From assembly GCF_900142205.1 (NCBI RefSeq), contig NZ_FRAA01000002.1, positions 1-59,731 on the forward strand: a stretch of 59,731 nt of DNA, in the 5' to 3' direction. The notes under the pieces are model-generated. The model was not told the origin of the DNA, did not search any database, and worked only from the letters and a program-made list of their open reading frames with translations. The translations under genes were made by a program, and so were the position numbers. The stretch is from Reichenbachiella agariperforans. Lineage in GTDB: Bacteria; Bacteroidota; Bacteroidia; Cytophagales; Cyclobacteriaceae. Below are positions 27,417-36,016 of the stretch, piece by piece. Numbering within the stretch: the first letter of the stretch is position 1; every line of letters starts with the position of its first letter.

Positions 27417-27438
27417 GTTAAACAACTAAGACATAGAG

Positions 27439-27470
27439 AGCCTCTGGTCATTTGATCAGAGGCTTTTTTT
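27439..27470 (+). terminator. Terminator of secDF
   Basis: AGCCTCTG (27439-27446) pairs with CAGAGGCT (27457-27464), with extra GTCA/TGAT pairing in the loop, then a run of T. Confidence 0.8.
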
Positions 27471-27471
27471 A

Positions 27472-27479
27472 TACCTTTG
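27472..27479 (+). promoter_or_regulatory. Candidate -7 box next to the DUF2520 start
   Basis: TACCTTTG matches TAnnTTTG and ends 3 bases before the ATG at 27483, directly after the secDF terminator. It could drive a leaderless transcript. Confidence 0.4.
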
Positions 27480-27482
27480 GAT

Positions 27483-28250
27483 ATGAAAATAGTCCTCATC
27501 GGTACAGGCCGAGTCGCCCAGCACCTCTCCAGTCGCCTACATCAGTTAGGGTTGCTACACTGCATCTACGGCAGGGCACTAGCCAAAGCCCAGGCAATAG
27601 CTACTAGCCACCGAGGTGTGACTGCCACCGATAACTTAGATTTTTCCCAAAGTTCGGCAACCATCTATCTCATAGCTGTCTCCGACTCGGCGATTGCCCC
27701 CGTAGCACAGCAGCTGAAACTCCCACCAAATGCTATAGTCGCACACTGTTCGGGCACTACAGATCTCGATGCATTGGCTAACCATAATTTCACAGGCATA
27801 TTCTACCCACTGCAGACCTTCACCGAGTCTTCCACCATCGACTGGCCTTCCCTACCAATTCTCATAGAAGGGAGTACTGCAGAGACAACACGGGCACTAT
27901 TGTCGCTCGGGACCAAAATCAGTAGTCAGGCAAAAGCGGTGGATGCCAATGGACGCAAACGGCTACATGTCGCAGCAGTTTTTGCCAGTAATTTCACCAA
28001 TCGTATGCTTTACGCAGCACAGACCATACTGCACGCCTCTGACCTAGATTTAAAAATCCTAGAACCGCTCGTGCAATCATCCATCCAAAACGCTTTTGAG
28101 CAAGGGACTCAAAACAGCCTGACAGGTCCTGCACAACGAGAAGATCACACAACACTAGCCCATCATCGTGCCCTACTATCACAAAACCCTAAGCTCCTGC
28201 AAATCTATGAGTTAGTCACAGCTTACATTTTAGATACAAAAAACAGCTAG
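27483..28250 (+). CDS. Rossmann-like / DUF2520 domain protein
   Basis: 255 residues from ATG 27483. The N-terminal NAD(P)-binding Rossmann unit is KIVLIGTGRVAQHLSSRL; the second half, with HCSGTTDLDAL and FYPLQTF, is the DUF2520 helical domain. It resembles NADP-dependent 3-hydroxyisobutyrate or F420 reductase folds, but its substrate is unknown. GC content appears slightly higher than its neighbours. Confidence 0.85.
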   Translation: MKIVLIGTGRVAQHLSSRLHQLGLLHCIYGRALAKAQAIATSHRGVTATDNLDFSQSSATIYLIAVSDSAIAPVAQQLKLPPNAIVAHCSGTTDLDALANHNFTGIFYPLQTFTESSTIDWPSLPILIEGSTAETTRALLSLGTKISSQAKAVDANGRKRLHVAAVFASNFTNRMLYAAQTILHASDLDLKILEPLVQSSIQNAFEQGTQNSLTGPAQREDHTTLAHHRALLSQNPKLLQIYELVTAYILDTKNS

Positions 28251-28468
28251 AACCTTGTATTTAGGACGACTTTTCCAAGTCTTCACACCTCAAAAGCACG
28301 CCTCTTTATAGGTATTTTCCCTATACACTTGTTGGTAAATACTTCAACAAAAAACCCATTTGAGACGAACTGAGACACTTTACACTTTCACTCACGATAA
28401 TTATTAGCCTATAAAAACAAATCACCTAAAGATACAAATACGAAAATCCCGTATTTTATTAATGATAC

Positions 28469-28489
28469 TTCTTCATCATCTTTGAAGAA
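28469..28489. repeat. Inverted repeat in the siaC-like leader
   Basis: TTCTTCA (28469-28475) and TGAAGAA (28483-28489) form a perfect 7-bp stem. Two more short inverted repeats, TATAGG/CCTATA at 28307-28325 and AAATACG/CGTATTT at 28436-28456, precede it. Region 28251-28529 holds no gene. Confidence 0.3.
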
Positions 28490-28529
28490 CTAATAATCAG
28501 CGACATAGACCATTTAAACACACAGCGAC

Positions 28530-28955
28530 ATGAAAGGATATTTCATCAGACCATCGAGGATCACCCCATCGGTTTACTTCAATCCAAAAAACCAACTTTT
28601 GGATGTCAGAGGAAAGTCTAGTCCTGAAAATGCGTTGGCATTTTACAACGTTCTCCTACAGAATATTGATAGCTATGTACAGCTAGATGTAGCGAAATTG
28701 ACCGTCAACATGGCATTCGAATACTTTAATACGAGCTCGAGCAAATGTCTGTTTATGATCTTAAGAAAATTAGAAAGTGTAGAGCAGTTAGGCAAGAAAG
28801 TAATTGTCAACTGGTACTATGAGCAGGATGATGAGGATATGAAAGAAGCAGGTGAGGACTTCAGTTCGTTCTTCGAATATGAGTTCAACTTCAAAGAGGT
28901 TCCAGTCATCAACACCCTCGGAGGGATAGTCGAGAAAGACGAGAAAGCCGCATAA
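28530..28955 (+). CDS. SiaC/DUF1987 family regulatory phosphoprotein
   Basis: 141 residues. The family signature runs SPENALAFYNVLL, FEYFNTSSSKCLFMILRKLE and VNWYYEQDDEDMKEAGED; the threonine in FNTSSSK is the site phosphorylated in SiaC. In Pseudomonas SiaC is controlled by the SiaA phosphatase/SiaB kinase pair and stimulates a diguanylate cyclase. None of those partners is adjacent here, so the role is inferred only by family. Confidence 0.88.
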   Translation: MKGYFIRPSRITPSVYFNPKNQLLDVRGKSSPENALAFYNVLLQNIDSYVQLDVAKLTVNMAFEYFNTSSSKCLFMILRKLESVEQLGKKVIVNWYYEQDDEDMKEAGEDFSSFFEYEFNFKEVPVINTLGGIVEKDEKAA

Positions 28956-28988
28956 ATTAGAAAGATTTTTACGTTAAAAATTATAGTC

Positions 28989-29099
28989 ATGAGACCAAAA
29001 TTGAAAACAGCAAAAAGAACAGTAGTACAGGTGTTTATCGGTACATTAGTGACTTACGGATTTGTGTTCGTATGCGCTATGCTGAGTGTTATGGTATAA
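28989..29099 (+). CDS. 36-residue single-span membrane peptide
   Basis: ATG at 28989, TAA at 29097-29099. The peptide has a basic N terminus (MRPKLKTAKRTVV) followed by one hydrophobic helix (FIGTLVTYGFVFVCAM). It starts 33 bases after the siaC-like stop and ahead of their shared terminator, so it is likely co-transcribed. No homologue is recognised. Between it and 29238 no other gene is seen. Confidence 0.5.
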   Translation: MRPKLKTAKRTVVQVFIGTLVTYGFVFVCAMLSVMV

Positions 29100-29238
29100 T
29101 TACGACCAAGTAGATCCTAGTGAAGAGGAAACAGTGAAGAGTAGTGTTATGCTACTAAAGAATACAGGCGAGCTATGGGAATAAGAAACGCAATGTAATT
29201 AACAGGATTCTACAAAGTAATTGAATTATTAAGGTGGT

Positions 29239-29269
29239 AAAAGGCTCTGATCTCTTCAGAGCCTTTTTT
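29239..29269 (+). terminator. Terminator after siaC-like gene and micropeptide
   Basis: AAAAGGCTCTGA (29239-29250) pairs with TCAGAGCCTTTT (29256-29267), then more T. Further down, a perfect palindrome TTCTACA-CCC-TGTAGAA (29336-29352) sits upstream of the CsbD gene, a possible operator. Otherwise 29270-29456 is empty. Confidence 0.8.
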
Positions 29270-29456
29270 ATTACTCTGCATGGTTCCAAATCTCATCCGC
29301 TAATAAAAAGAATAACTTCCAAGCTGTGGCACACCTTCTACACCCTGTAGAAACGAGTACACCTAAGAGACACCCAAACCCACGCTTAATCACTCAAAAC
29401 CGACTTGGTACACTTTTTTCAGTGTCTACATCAAACACAATTAAACCCCTATAACT

Positions 29457-29657
29457 ATGGATTTACAATTGAAAGGAAATAAGAATATCATTAAAGGTAA
29501 GCTTAAAGAGAAATATGGAGAATTGACCGATGACGATCTAATGATTTTAGATGGAGAAGAAGATCAAATCATGGGTAAGCTTCAGCAAAAACTCGGAAAG
29601 TCCAAAGATGAACTTGAAAAAGAGCTCAATGACTGGATCAGCAGCAAAACCCTCTAA
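29457..29657 (+). CDS. CsbD family stress protein
   Basis: 66 residues. The CsbD signature starts KGNKNIIKGKLKEKYGELTDDD and continues with GEEDQIMGKLQQKLGKSK. It is a small, soluble, acidic/basic helical protein of a general stress-response family; the molecular action is unclear. It has its own terminator. Confidence 0.9.
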   Translation: MDLQLKGNKNIIKGKLKEKYGELTDDDLMILDGEEDQIMGKLQQKLGKSKDELEKELNDWISSKTL

Positions 29658-29681
29658 ATCCCCCGTACCCAAACGAAAATG

Positions 29682-29714
29682 GGAAGTCAGTTAACTACTT
29701 GGCTTCCTGTTTTT
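29682..29714. terminator. Terminator after csbD-like gene
   Basis: GGAAGTCAG pairs with CTTGGCTTCC with wobble pairs around a loop of 7 bases, followed by GTTTTTATTTT. It also lies just beyond the histidine-kinase gene on the minus strand. Confidence 0.6.
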
Positions 29715-29717
29715 ATT

Positions 29718-30851
29718 TTAGACCTTTTTAGGACTACATGGGATAACAATCTCAAATGCTGTACCTACGCCTAACTTACTCTTCACGGCTATTTTACCAC
29801 CCAACTGTTCCGTCAAACTCTTAATAATAGAAAGGCCTAGACCGTTAGAATGCTCTCCAGCAGTCGGTCGCGCACTGAGTCTAGTAAAGGGTTTAAACAT
29901 CTTCGCCTGATCCTTTTCACTAATCCCAGGCCCTTCATCCCGCAAGACAATCTTGACTTTACCCTCTTCCACTAGATTAATATCTAAAAACATGCTTTTT
30001 TCAGGTTCTGAAAATTTCATTGCATTAGACATGAGATTGTCCATTATACGAGAAAGAAGGCCCATATCCGTATTCAATTGAATCTCTTTATAAGCACCTG
30101 ATATTCGGAGTGACTGATTTTTGGCGACCAAGGCTTTTTCGAAATTCATCTTCCAGCTAGAGAGAAACTCTGGGATAGAAAACGCTATCAATTTGAGTTC
30201 TGGCTTCATCTTCTTCGCCATGTTGATATCCAACAAATCACGAATCATTTCATTGCCTCGCTGCACAACCGTTCGAATCTTTGAAATATACTCTACCTGA
30301 TCCGCATTCAAGTTCCCATCCATGGAGATGAGCTGGATCAGACCTTCTATATTGTTGAGAGGTGTGCGAAGATCGTGTGCTACGACGTTCATCATCCCGT
30401 CCTTTTCTCGGTTGAGGTCCGACATTTTTTCGTAAGAATTACTCAAATGCTCGAAAGCCTCTTCAATCGCAAGATTCTTAAATTTAATCTCCTCATAAGC
30501 CATTTGGAGCTCCTCGGATTTTTTCTGGAGTTCTTCTTTTTGTTTAGAGATTTCAAAAGTCCTTTCCTCTACTTTCTTTTGGAGAACTCTTCTTTGGATT
30601 TTGATCCTTCTAAAGAACTGCTTAACAATCAAGTAAGCTCCTGCCAAAGAAAAAATCGCCAACAATGTAAATAGGAGGTCAAAATTTCCGCTCGCAGTAC
30701 GTGCATATTCGTCCCCAACTTCTGGCGCCTCTGGCAAGTTCCCTACGGCCTGTAGCAGTTCTCTCCCACTAAAACTAATGCGATCCCACAGACCTAGTGT
30801 CCCTACGGTCACCATTCCTATCCAATACCTCAAGATGATAACTAAATACAT
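29718..30851 (-). CDS. Sensor histidine kinase, membrane-bound
   Basis: About 377 residues from ATG 30851; a GTG at 30875 would add 8 residues. There are two membrane helices (residues ~2-20 and ~58-78) enclosing a ~40-residue extracytoplasmic loop, then a long coiled coil (residues ~85-145). HisKA follows with MNVVAHDLRTPLNN (phospho-His ~159), then HATPase_c with N box DNLMSNAMKFS, G1 DEGPGIS, F box and GLGLSIIK. No response regulator is adjacent, so it is an orphan kinase. Confidence 0.93.
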   Translation of the reverse strand: MYLVIILRYWIGMVTVGTLGLWDRISFSGRELLQAVGNLPEAPEVGDEYARTASGNFDLLFTLLAIFSLAGAYLIVKQFFRRIKIQRRVLQKKVEERTFEISKQKEELQKKSEELQMAYEEIKFKNLAIEEAFEHLSNSYEKMSDLNREKDGMMNVVAHDLRTPLNNIEGLIQLISMDGNLNADQVEYISKIRTVVQRGNEMIRDLLDINMAKKMKPELKLIAFSIPEFLSSWKMNFEKALVAKNQSLRISGAYKEIQLNTDMGLLSRIMDNLMSNAMKFSEPEKSMFLDINLVEEGKVKIVLRDEGPGISEKDQAKMFKPFTRLSARPTAGEHSNGLGLSIIKSLTEQLGGKIAVKSKLGVGTAFEIVIPCSPKKV

Positions 30852-30974
30852 AACTTCCTCAAAATGCTGTGCCACGGGGTGTATACAGATGTTATGTGGA
30901 TTAACTACCCGAAGATAAAATAATTTAGATGGATGTAAGGCTAGTTTTCGATTAACTAATCGTGAATCTACGTG

Positions 30975-31823
30975 TTAATAAACTACTGCCGACGGACAGA
31001 CAAAATCAGGAATAATCCCCATCGCTTTAATACGTTCTTCGTAGTGTTCTTTGAGTGTATTACCCGTCAAGACTAGTGCTGTATCAATCCCAAATTTATT
31101 ACCTCCAATAATATCTGTAAACAAAGTGTCTCCTACCATCAAGACACGTTCTTTGTCAATCTCACGTGTACTCAGCGTGTGCTCATAGGCGAAGATAAAC
31201 ATACTAGAATCTGGCTTACCAAATTTGATAAACTTACGCCCCGTGATATTTTCTACCATGTCCGCAATACTCCCTACAGCTATCGCGACCATTCTATCCG
31301 ATACGGGGTAGGATTTGTCAGTATTAGCTACCATCACAGGAATATTCCTCAGGCGAAGCAAGTTGACTAGTTTATTGAGGTCCTCTCGCCAGTCAAACCC
31401 TTCGTCATCTAAGAATACCAGTGCATTGACATCATCTATTTTATTCAGATCCAAGTCTGCAATAGACAGTGCCTTGAGTCCTGTTTCCTCTAGGTAGTGA
31501 GCAGACTGCTTAGTCCCTAGATAGGCCACTTTACCGTCCTTCACTTTCATACGCAAGTACTCACGCGCGAGCATCCCCGACGAGATGATCTTCTCCTCAT
31601 TGATCATCGTAAAGCCCGCATCTATATAGCTTTGAGCAAGTGACTTAGGCCCTTTGGAGGCGTCATTTGTCAGGATATAAAAGTCAATTTTCTTTCGAAT
31701 GAGGTACTCAAAGGTCTTCTCAATATGTGGGATCATCCCACTAGAATTTTTGAGAACCCCAAAGGCATCAAAAAATACTACGTCGTAGTTATCCACTACT
31801 TTTTTAAACTCTGTAATCTCCAT
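30975..31823 (-). CDS. HAD-IIA family hydrolase (TIGR01459-like)
   Basis: 282 residues. HAD motif I is VVFFDAFGVLKN: the nucleophile Asp19 is present, but the second catalytic Asp is replaced by Phe21, as in TIGR01459-type proteins (DxWGV). The GMVGDTLFTDIIGG-like motif IV (LMVGDTLFTDI) is intact, and a C2a cap follows. It is the last gene of the glutamine-synthetase-like operon, starting 3 bases after the kinase stop. It probably dephosphorylates a small molecule or is a binding protein; substrate unknown. Confidence 0.85.
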   Translation of the reverse strand: MEITEFKKVVDNYDVVFFDAFGVLKNSSGMIPHIEKTFEYLIRKKIDFYILTNDASKGPKSLAQSYIDAGFTMINEEKIISSGMLAREYLRMKVKDGKVAYLGTKQSAHYLEETGLKALSIADLDLNKIDDVNALVFLDDEGFDWREDLNKLVNLLRLRNIPVMVANTDKSYPVSDRMVAIAVGSIADMVENITGRKFIKFGKPDSSMFIFAYEHTLSTREIDKERVLMVGDTLFTDIIGGNKFGIDTALVLTGNTLKEHYEERIKAMGIIPDFVCPSAVVY

Positions 31824-31826
31824 CTA

Positions 31827-32870
31827 TTATAATTCTAGGGCACTCAATATTTTTTCTGCATCAAACTGATCGATTTGCGGTAGATAAATCTCGTACGCTT
31901 CTCGCTGCAGTTTGGTCGCATATACCTCGTGAAAGAAATATCGACCATCCTTGATTACATAATTCAAGATAAAAAAACGATAAGCCTCCTTCATGAATAA
32001 CACCTCATTTCGCGTGAGCGGATACACTTTATGGTATTCTTTAAGGAACAATATAAAACGATTTTCATTAAGAGGGTCTATCAAATAGCTGAATTCCTCA
32101 CGGTCTCCAATCGTGGAGCATACACGGCTAAAGAAATAAAAATCCATGATCCGAGAACTCATTCTAAACCAATCATAGTCCCACCGAGAATAAAATCTGT
32201 TGTTCCTATCCAAAGAAAAATTTCCGATATTCCAATCGACGAATACGGGGATAGATGGCCATTCGTCCGCTCCCAGATCATCTAGATTCTTGTGAAACAA
32301 AGCGATCTGCGACTTGATCGTATCGATATTGCCACGATGTTCGTACTGCCCGTCTTCCGTCTCTGTAATACTCAATAGATGATCCAAGTCCGACCTCAGG
32401 GTCTTCGACCAGCTCGGCAATATATTCCTAATCTGATAGGACGCCTTGTGAAATTTGGCCAACTCCGTTCCTAAGTTTTTGATCTGTGACTTGCTCAAAA
32501 CCTTAGGAAGCATTTTGCGAATTTTGATCGGATTGTAAAACACAACCCACGCATCTAAAATAGCATCTTTGTGCTGATAGGTAAACAACTCATGCCCTTT
32601 GGTCAGCGACCTAGAGATGAACTCATTGTATGGGTCAGTCAGGTTGATAGACATAGAATTAACCAAGGAGTGATCCTCCAAAAAATTCTTGTACGTGCCG
32701 AAATAGGACAACTTTGCGATGATCACACCGCCTGTCTCTAGCTTCAGCTTAAAAACGTGATTGGTTGACACGCGAGCACTGATATCGTTGATCGATATGA
32801 CTTCTCGTGAACTATCGTACTGCTTCCAAGCCTCTAAGACTATTTCATTAAAGTTGAGTTGTTTGTTCAT
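31827..32870 (-). CDS. Phosphotransferase (choline/aminoglycoside kinase fold), divergent
   Basis: 347 residues. The catalytic loop VDWNIGNFSL (Asp212, Asn217) and the metal motif DYDW (Asp231-Asp233) match the APH/choline-kinase fold, although the usual HG before the Asp is FV. The N-terminal lobe (VFKLKLETGGVIIAKLS) is present. The start ATG (32870) abuts the stop of the upstream gene, so translation is coupled. It likely phosphorylates a small alcohol or amine; the substrate is unknown but linked by context to the glutamine-synthetase-like enzyme. Confidence 0.8.
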   Translation of the reverse strand: MNKQLNFNEIVLEAWKQYDSSREVISINDISARVSTNHVFKLKLETGGVIIAKLSYFGTYKNFLEDHSLVNSMSINLTDPYNEFISRSLTKGHELFTYQHKDAILDAWVVFYNPIKIRKMLPKVLSKSQIKNLGTELAKFHKASYQIRNILPSWSKTLRSDLDHLLSITETEDGQYEHRGNIDTIKSQIALFHKNLDDLGADEWPSIPVFVDWNIGNFSLDRNNRFYSRWDYDWFRMSSRIMDFYFFSRVCSTIGDREEFSYLIDPLNENRFILFLKEYHKVYPLTRNEVLFMKEAYRFFILNYVIKDGRYFFHEVYATKLQREAYEIYLPQIDQFDAEKILSALEL

Positions 32871-34220
32871 TTATATTATTTCAAAATATCGTTTTAATTC
32901 CCAGTCAGAGACCGTTTTGATATATTCATTCCATTCGTGCTCTCGGGTCATTGCAAAATGCTTCACAAATTCCGCACCCATCAGCTCTTTAGCGAGCTTC
33001 GATCGCTTCATGTTTTGTGTTGCATCATAGAGGTTAGACGGGAGCTTTTTGACCCGTTTATTCTCATAGGCATTGCCCTTTGTGACCGCTGGTAGTTTCA
33101 ACTTGTTTTCTATTCCATAGAGCCCAGACGCTAATCCTGCCACCATGCATAGGTATGGGTTGACATCCGCTCCTGGTACACGATGCTCGATCCGCATAGC
33201 TGACTCCTTGCCATTGATCACGCGCAAAGCAGTCGTGCGATTATCAATACCCCAAGTTACAGTGGTAGGTGCCCAAGCTCCCTCTACCAGCCTTTTGTAG
33301 CTGTTCACGGTCGGAGCAAAGAAAGGCATCAACTGCGGCATACAGTGTAACTGCCCTGCCAGATAATGTTCCATCAACTCACTCATGTGATGCTCGCCTT
33401 TGGGATTGTAAAACAAGTTCTTCCCCTTGTCATCTAGTAGGCTCTGATGCATGTGCCCCGAACAACCCGGTAAGTCCGGGTTCCACTTGGCCATAAAACT
33501 CGGCACAATATCGTAGGGATGAGCGATCTCCTTAATAGCTGTTTTGAATAGCACTCCTTTATCGGCAGCTCTTAAGATGCTATCCTTTTGGATCGCTGCT
33601 TCGAATACTCCTGGACCAGTCTCTGTGTGGAGACCTTCGAGGGTCACATCATACGCTTCGCACTGATCAAAAATATCATTGAAATAATTACTCCCCTGAG
33701 CCAGACGTATCAGCGAATACCCGAACATCTCATCAAATATCGGTATAGGGTTTTGATAGTTTCTATCATCCGATGATTCGGTGGTTTTCTTAAAATTGAA
33801 CCACTCGTACTCCATCGCAAACTGTGCATGATACCCCATCGATTCAGCCTTTTGACTAATCTCTTGCAGCAGGGAGCGTGGACATACTCCACGCGATGGT
33901 TCGCCTGCGGCATAATCAGCCAAAAAGAACGGCACATCTCTATCCCAAGGCACTTTCCTGAAAGTTGACAAATCCACGCGTGCCTGACCATCTGGAAACC
34001 CCGTCTCCCAACCTGTCACACTAGACTGATCATAGAGCTTATCTGCACTATCCCAACCATAGACCACATCACAAAAGCCAAAATGACTATCTAACCCGTC
34101 AAAAAACTTATCCTTATGAATATACTTCCCCCTCAAAACTCCATCTATATCCACGATTGCAAACTTGATTTTGTTGCTAGGATGATTCTTTACAGCTGCG
34201 ATAATTTCCTCTTTGACCAT
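32871..34220 (-). CDS. Glutamine synthetase-family enzyme (PuuA-like gamma-glutamyl ligase)
   Basis: 449 residues, the usual length of type I GS-like proteins. Motifs are in place: GCSGHMHQSL, TVNSYKRLVEGAWAP-type nucleotide site, WGIDNRTTALRV and RIEHRVPGADVNPYL. The N-terminal domain (NKIKFAIVDIDGVLRGKYI) resembles PuuA and other gamma-glutamylamine synthetases more than housekeeping GlnA. The product is probably a gamma-glutamyl amide of an amine, not glutamine. It is the first gene of a three-gene operon, with zero-base spacing to the kinase. Confidence 0.88.
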   Translation of the reverse strand: MVKEEIIAAVKNHPSNKIKFAIVDIDGVLRGKYIHKDKFFDGLDSHFGFCDVVYGWDSADKLYDQSSVTGWETGFPDGQARVDLSTFRKVPWDRDVPFFLADYAAGEPSRGVCPRSLLQEISQKAESMGYHAQFAMEYEWFNFKKTTESSDDRNYQNPIPIFDEMFGYSLIRLAQGSNYFNDIFDQCEAYDVTLEGLHTETGPGVFEAAIQKDSILRAADKGVLFKTAIKEIAHPYDIVPSFMAKWNPDLPGCSGHMHQSLLDDKGKNLFYNPKGEHHMSELMEHYLAGQLHCMPQLMPFFAPTVNSYKRLVEGAWAPTTVTWGIDNRTTALRVINGKESAMRIEHRVPGADVNPYLCMVAGLASGLYGIENKLKLPAVTKGNAYENKRVKKLPSNLYDATQNMKRSKLAKELMGAEFVKHFAMTREHEWNEYIKTVSDWELKRYFEII

Positions 34221-34383
34221 ATTAATTAGTGTGGTAAACTAAAGGATCGAAGTTAATGAAAAATGACACTTCAGCCATAGCACAACGATCGAATAAAAGA
34301 CGTGTCAAATTGTTTACCAAATTCAAACAAAAATTAAACACTCTCGTTAAAAACCACTCTAAACTCCTATTAATCATACAACT

Positions 34384-34875
34384 ATGATCAGTATTAAAAG
34401 TCACTCCGGGATCTATACTTTAGAAGTACGACAACAAATTCACACCACACTTGATGTGGCTTGGAATTTTTTCTCTACCCCCAGCAATCTCACCAAGATT
34501 ACACCCAAGCACATGGGCTTTGAAATCACATCAGACAACCTAACCCAAACCTATGAAGGACAAATCATCACCTACATGGTGGGGATAATGCCAGGGATTA
34601 AATCACCATGGGTCACAGAAATCACTCATGTCACTGATCAAAAATATTTTGTAGACGAACAGCGATTTGGTCCCTATGCCATGTGGCATCATGAGCATAT
34701 CTTCGAGGAAAAAAATGGAGCAGTAATCATGACAGACCGTGTGTCCTACAAACCTCCATTGGGCATCATAGGCAGGCTCATGCACAGCCTGTTCATCAAG
34801 CGGCAGTTGCTTAAAATATTTCGTCACAGATATGATTCCTTAGAAAATTTCTTTGGCACCCCTCCCAAGCTCTAA
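34384..34875 (+). CDS. SRPBCC (START-like) family protein
   Basis: 163 residues. The helix-grip fold is recognisable from the N-terminal strand and helix (LEVRQQIHTTLDVAWNFFSTPSNLTKITPKHM, only partly diagnostic) and the C-terminal long helix (HRYDSLENFF). Family members bind hydrophobic ligands or act as cyclase/dehydrase-like enzymes. There is no signal peptide, so it is cytoplasmic. Monocistronic; ligand unknown. Confidence 0.85.
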   Translation: MISIKSHSGIYTLEVRQQIHTTLDVAWNFFSTPSNLTKITPKHMGFEITSDNLTQTYEGQIITYMVGIMPGIKSPWVTEITHVTDQKYFVDEQRFGPYAMWHHEHIFEEKNGAVIMTDRVSYKPPLGIIGRLMHSLFIKRQLLKIFRHRYDSLENFFGTPPKL

Positions 34876-34976
34876 ATACCATGATTGGGGTATTATAAGA
34901 CTTTCTACCTCAGTGTACAGATTCTATTCGGCTTTTTTTAATTAATTTGTGCTTGCAATAACTCAATCACACTAAA

Positions 34977-35897
34977 ATGACGCAGACCTACATCAAGGAC
35001 ATGATCGATGAGATCGCCGCTTCGAAGAAAAAAAGAAAGCAAGATGCACTAGCGGCCTACGAGACGGGGATGGAGCTCATCTTTAAATCAAAACCAAAGT
35101 ATGACTCCTTGAAAGAAACTTTTGGTGAGCAGGAACCTGAGTTTCGCGTGCTTGCCAATGACCTAGCCAAAGAGGTACTGCAGTGTGGGATTGATTATTT
35201 CAAAGCAGTGCAAAACAACAGTGGTTTTACAGGCGAAAATGCATTAGAGATTCTAAGAAGCGCGGACGAGTTTGCGCTAGATACACAAATCAAATCTAGA
35301 ATAGCGGACAATATAGAAGGCGTCAAAGACTGGGTAAGCAACCAAGCCATGCGTACCAGCCAAAGCAGGATTTATAATTTCCCATCCATTGCTTTCAAAA
35401 CAGCATTTTCTTTCATGACTTGTGACGGACACATTGACGCCAATGAGATCGCACTAATTCGAAAAATAGCTAGAGAGAGCGAATTGTTTGGGAACATCAA
35501 TGTAGACGAAGAACTAGAGTTCCTCATCGAAGTGATCAATAGCATGGGAATGGGTTTCCTCAAAGATTATTTCAAAGTCCTAAAGAATGCTACCCTAACA
35601 CAAGACCAAGAGTTGGTGCTCATCAAAGTGGCCATGGACACGTTGAATGCTGATGCAAAAGTGGACTACAACGAAGTGAAGTTCTTCCGCATCTTCCGCA
35701 CTATGCTAACCGTGAGTGACGAACAAATCAAAGAAAAAGTCCAAAGCATCAGTGACGAATTTCTAGAGACTGATATCTTTTCAAAGGCCTATTTGGATCA
35801 ATTGTTCGACGACTACTTCGAGCATGCCAGCATACCCGTATTCTCTAAGATGTCTCTGGACTCGAAGAGAAAATATATACGTCCTGACGTAGATTGA
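34977..35897 (+). CDS. TerB-like domain protein
   Basis: 306 residues. The last two-thirds hold two TerB-type metal-binding repeats: TCDGHIDANEIALIRKIA (residues ~143-160) and NADAKVDYNEVKFFRIFR (~222-239). The N-terminal ~90 residues are a helical extension of unknown role. TerB domains occur in tellurite-resistance and membrane-stress complexes; no other ter gene is nearby, so the role is not clear. Confidence 0.8.
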   Translation: MTQTYIKDMIDEIAASKKKRKQDALAAYETGMELIFKSKPKYDSLKETFGEQEPEFRVLANDLAKEVLQCGIDYFKAVQNNSGFTGENALEILRSADEFALDTQIKSRIADNIEGVKDWVSNQAMRTSQSRIYNFPSIAFKTAFSFMTCDGHIDANEIALIRKIARESELFGNINVDEELEFLIEVINSMGMGFLKDYFKVLKNATLTQDQELVLIKVAMDTLNADAKVDYNEVKFFRIFRTMLTVSDEQIKEKVQSISDEFLETDIFSKAYLDQLFDDYFEHASIPVFSKMSLDSKRKYIRPDVD

Positions 35898-35985
35898 TTT
35901 TCAGTCAGGATCAACTGTCGCCCCTTTCAATAAAAATATACCTGTATTGGGTGCACTTCATATATACAGAAATATAGCCATCCTA

Positions 35986-35993
35986 TATATTTG
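35986..35993 (+). promoter_or_regulatory. -7 box for yebC
   Basis: TATATTTG lies about 23 bases before the ATG at 36017 and matches TAnnTTTG. No clear -33 element. Confidence 0.45.
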
Positions 35994-36016
35994 TATTTCT
36001 AATCAATATAACAACA

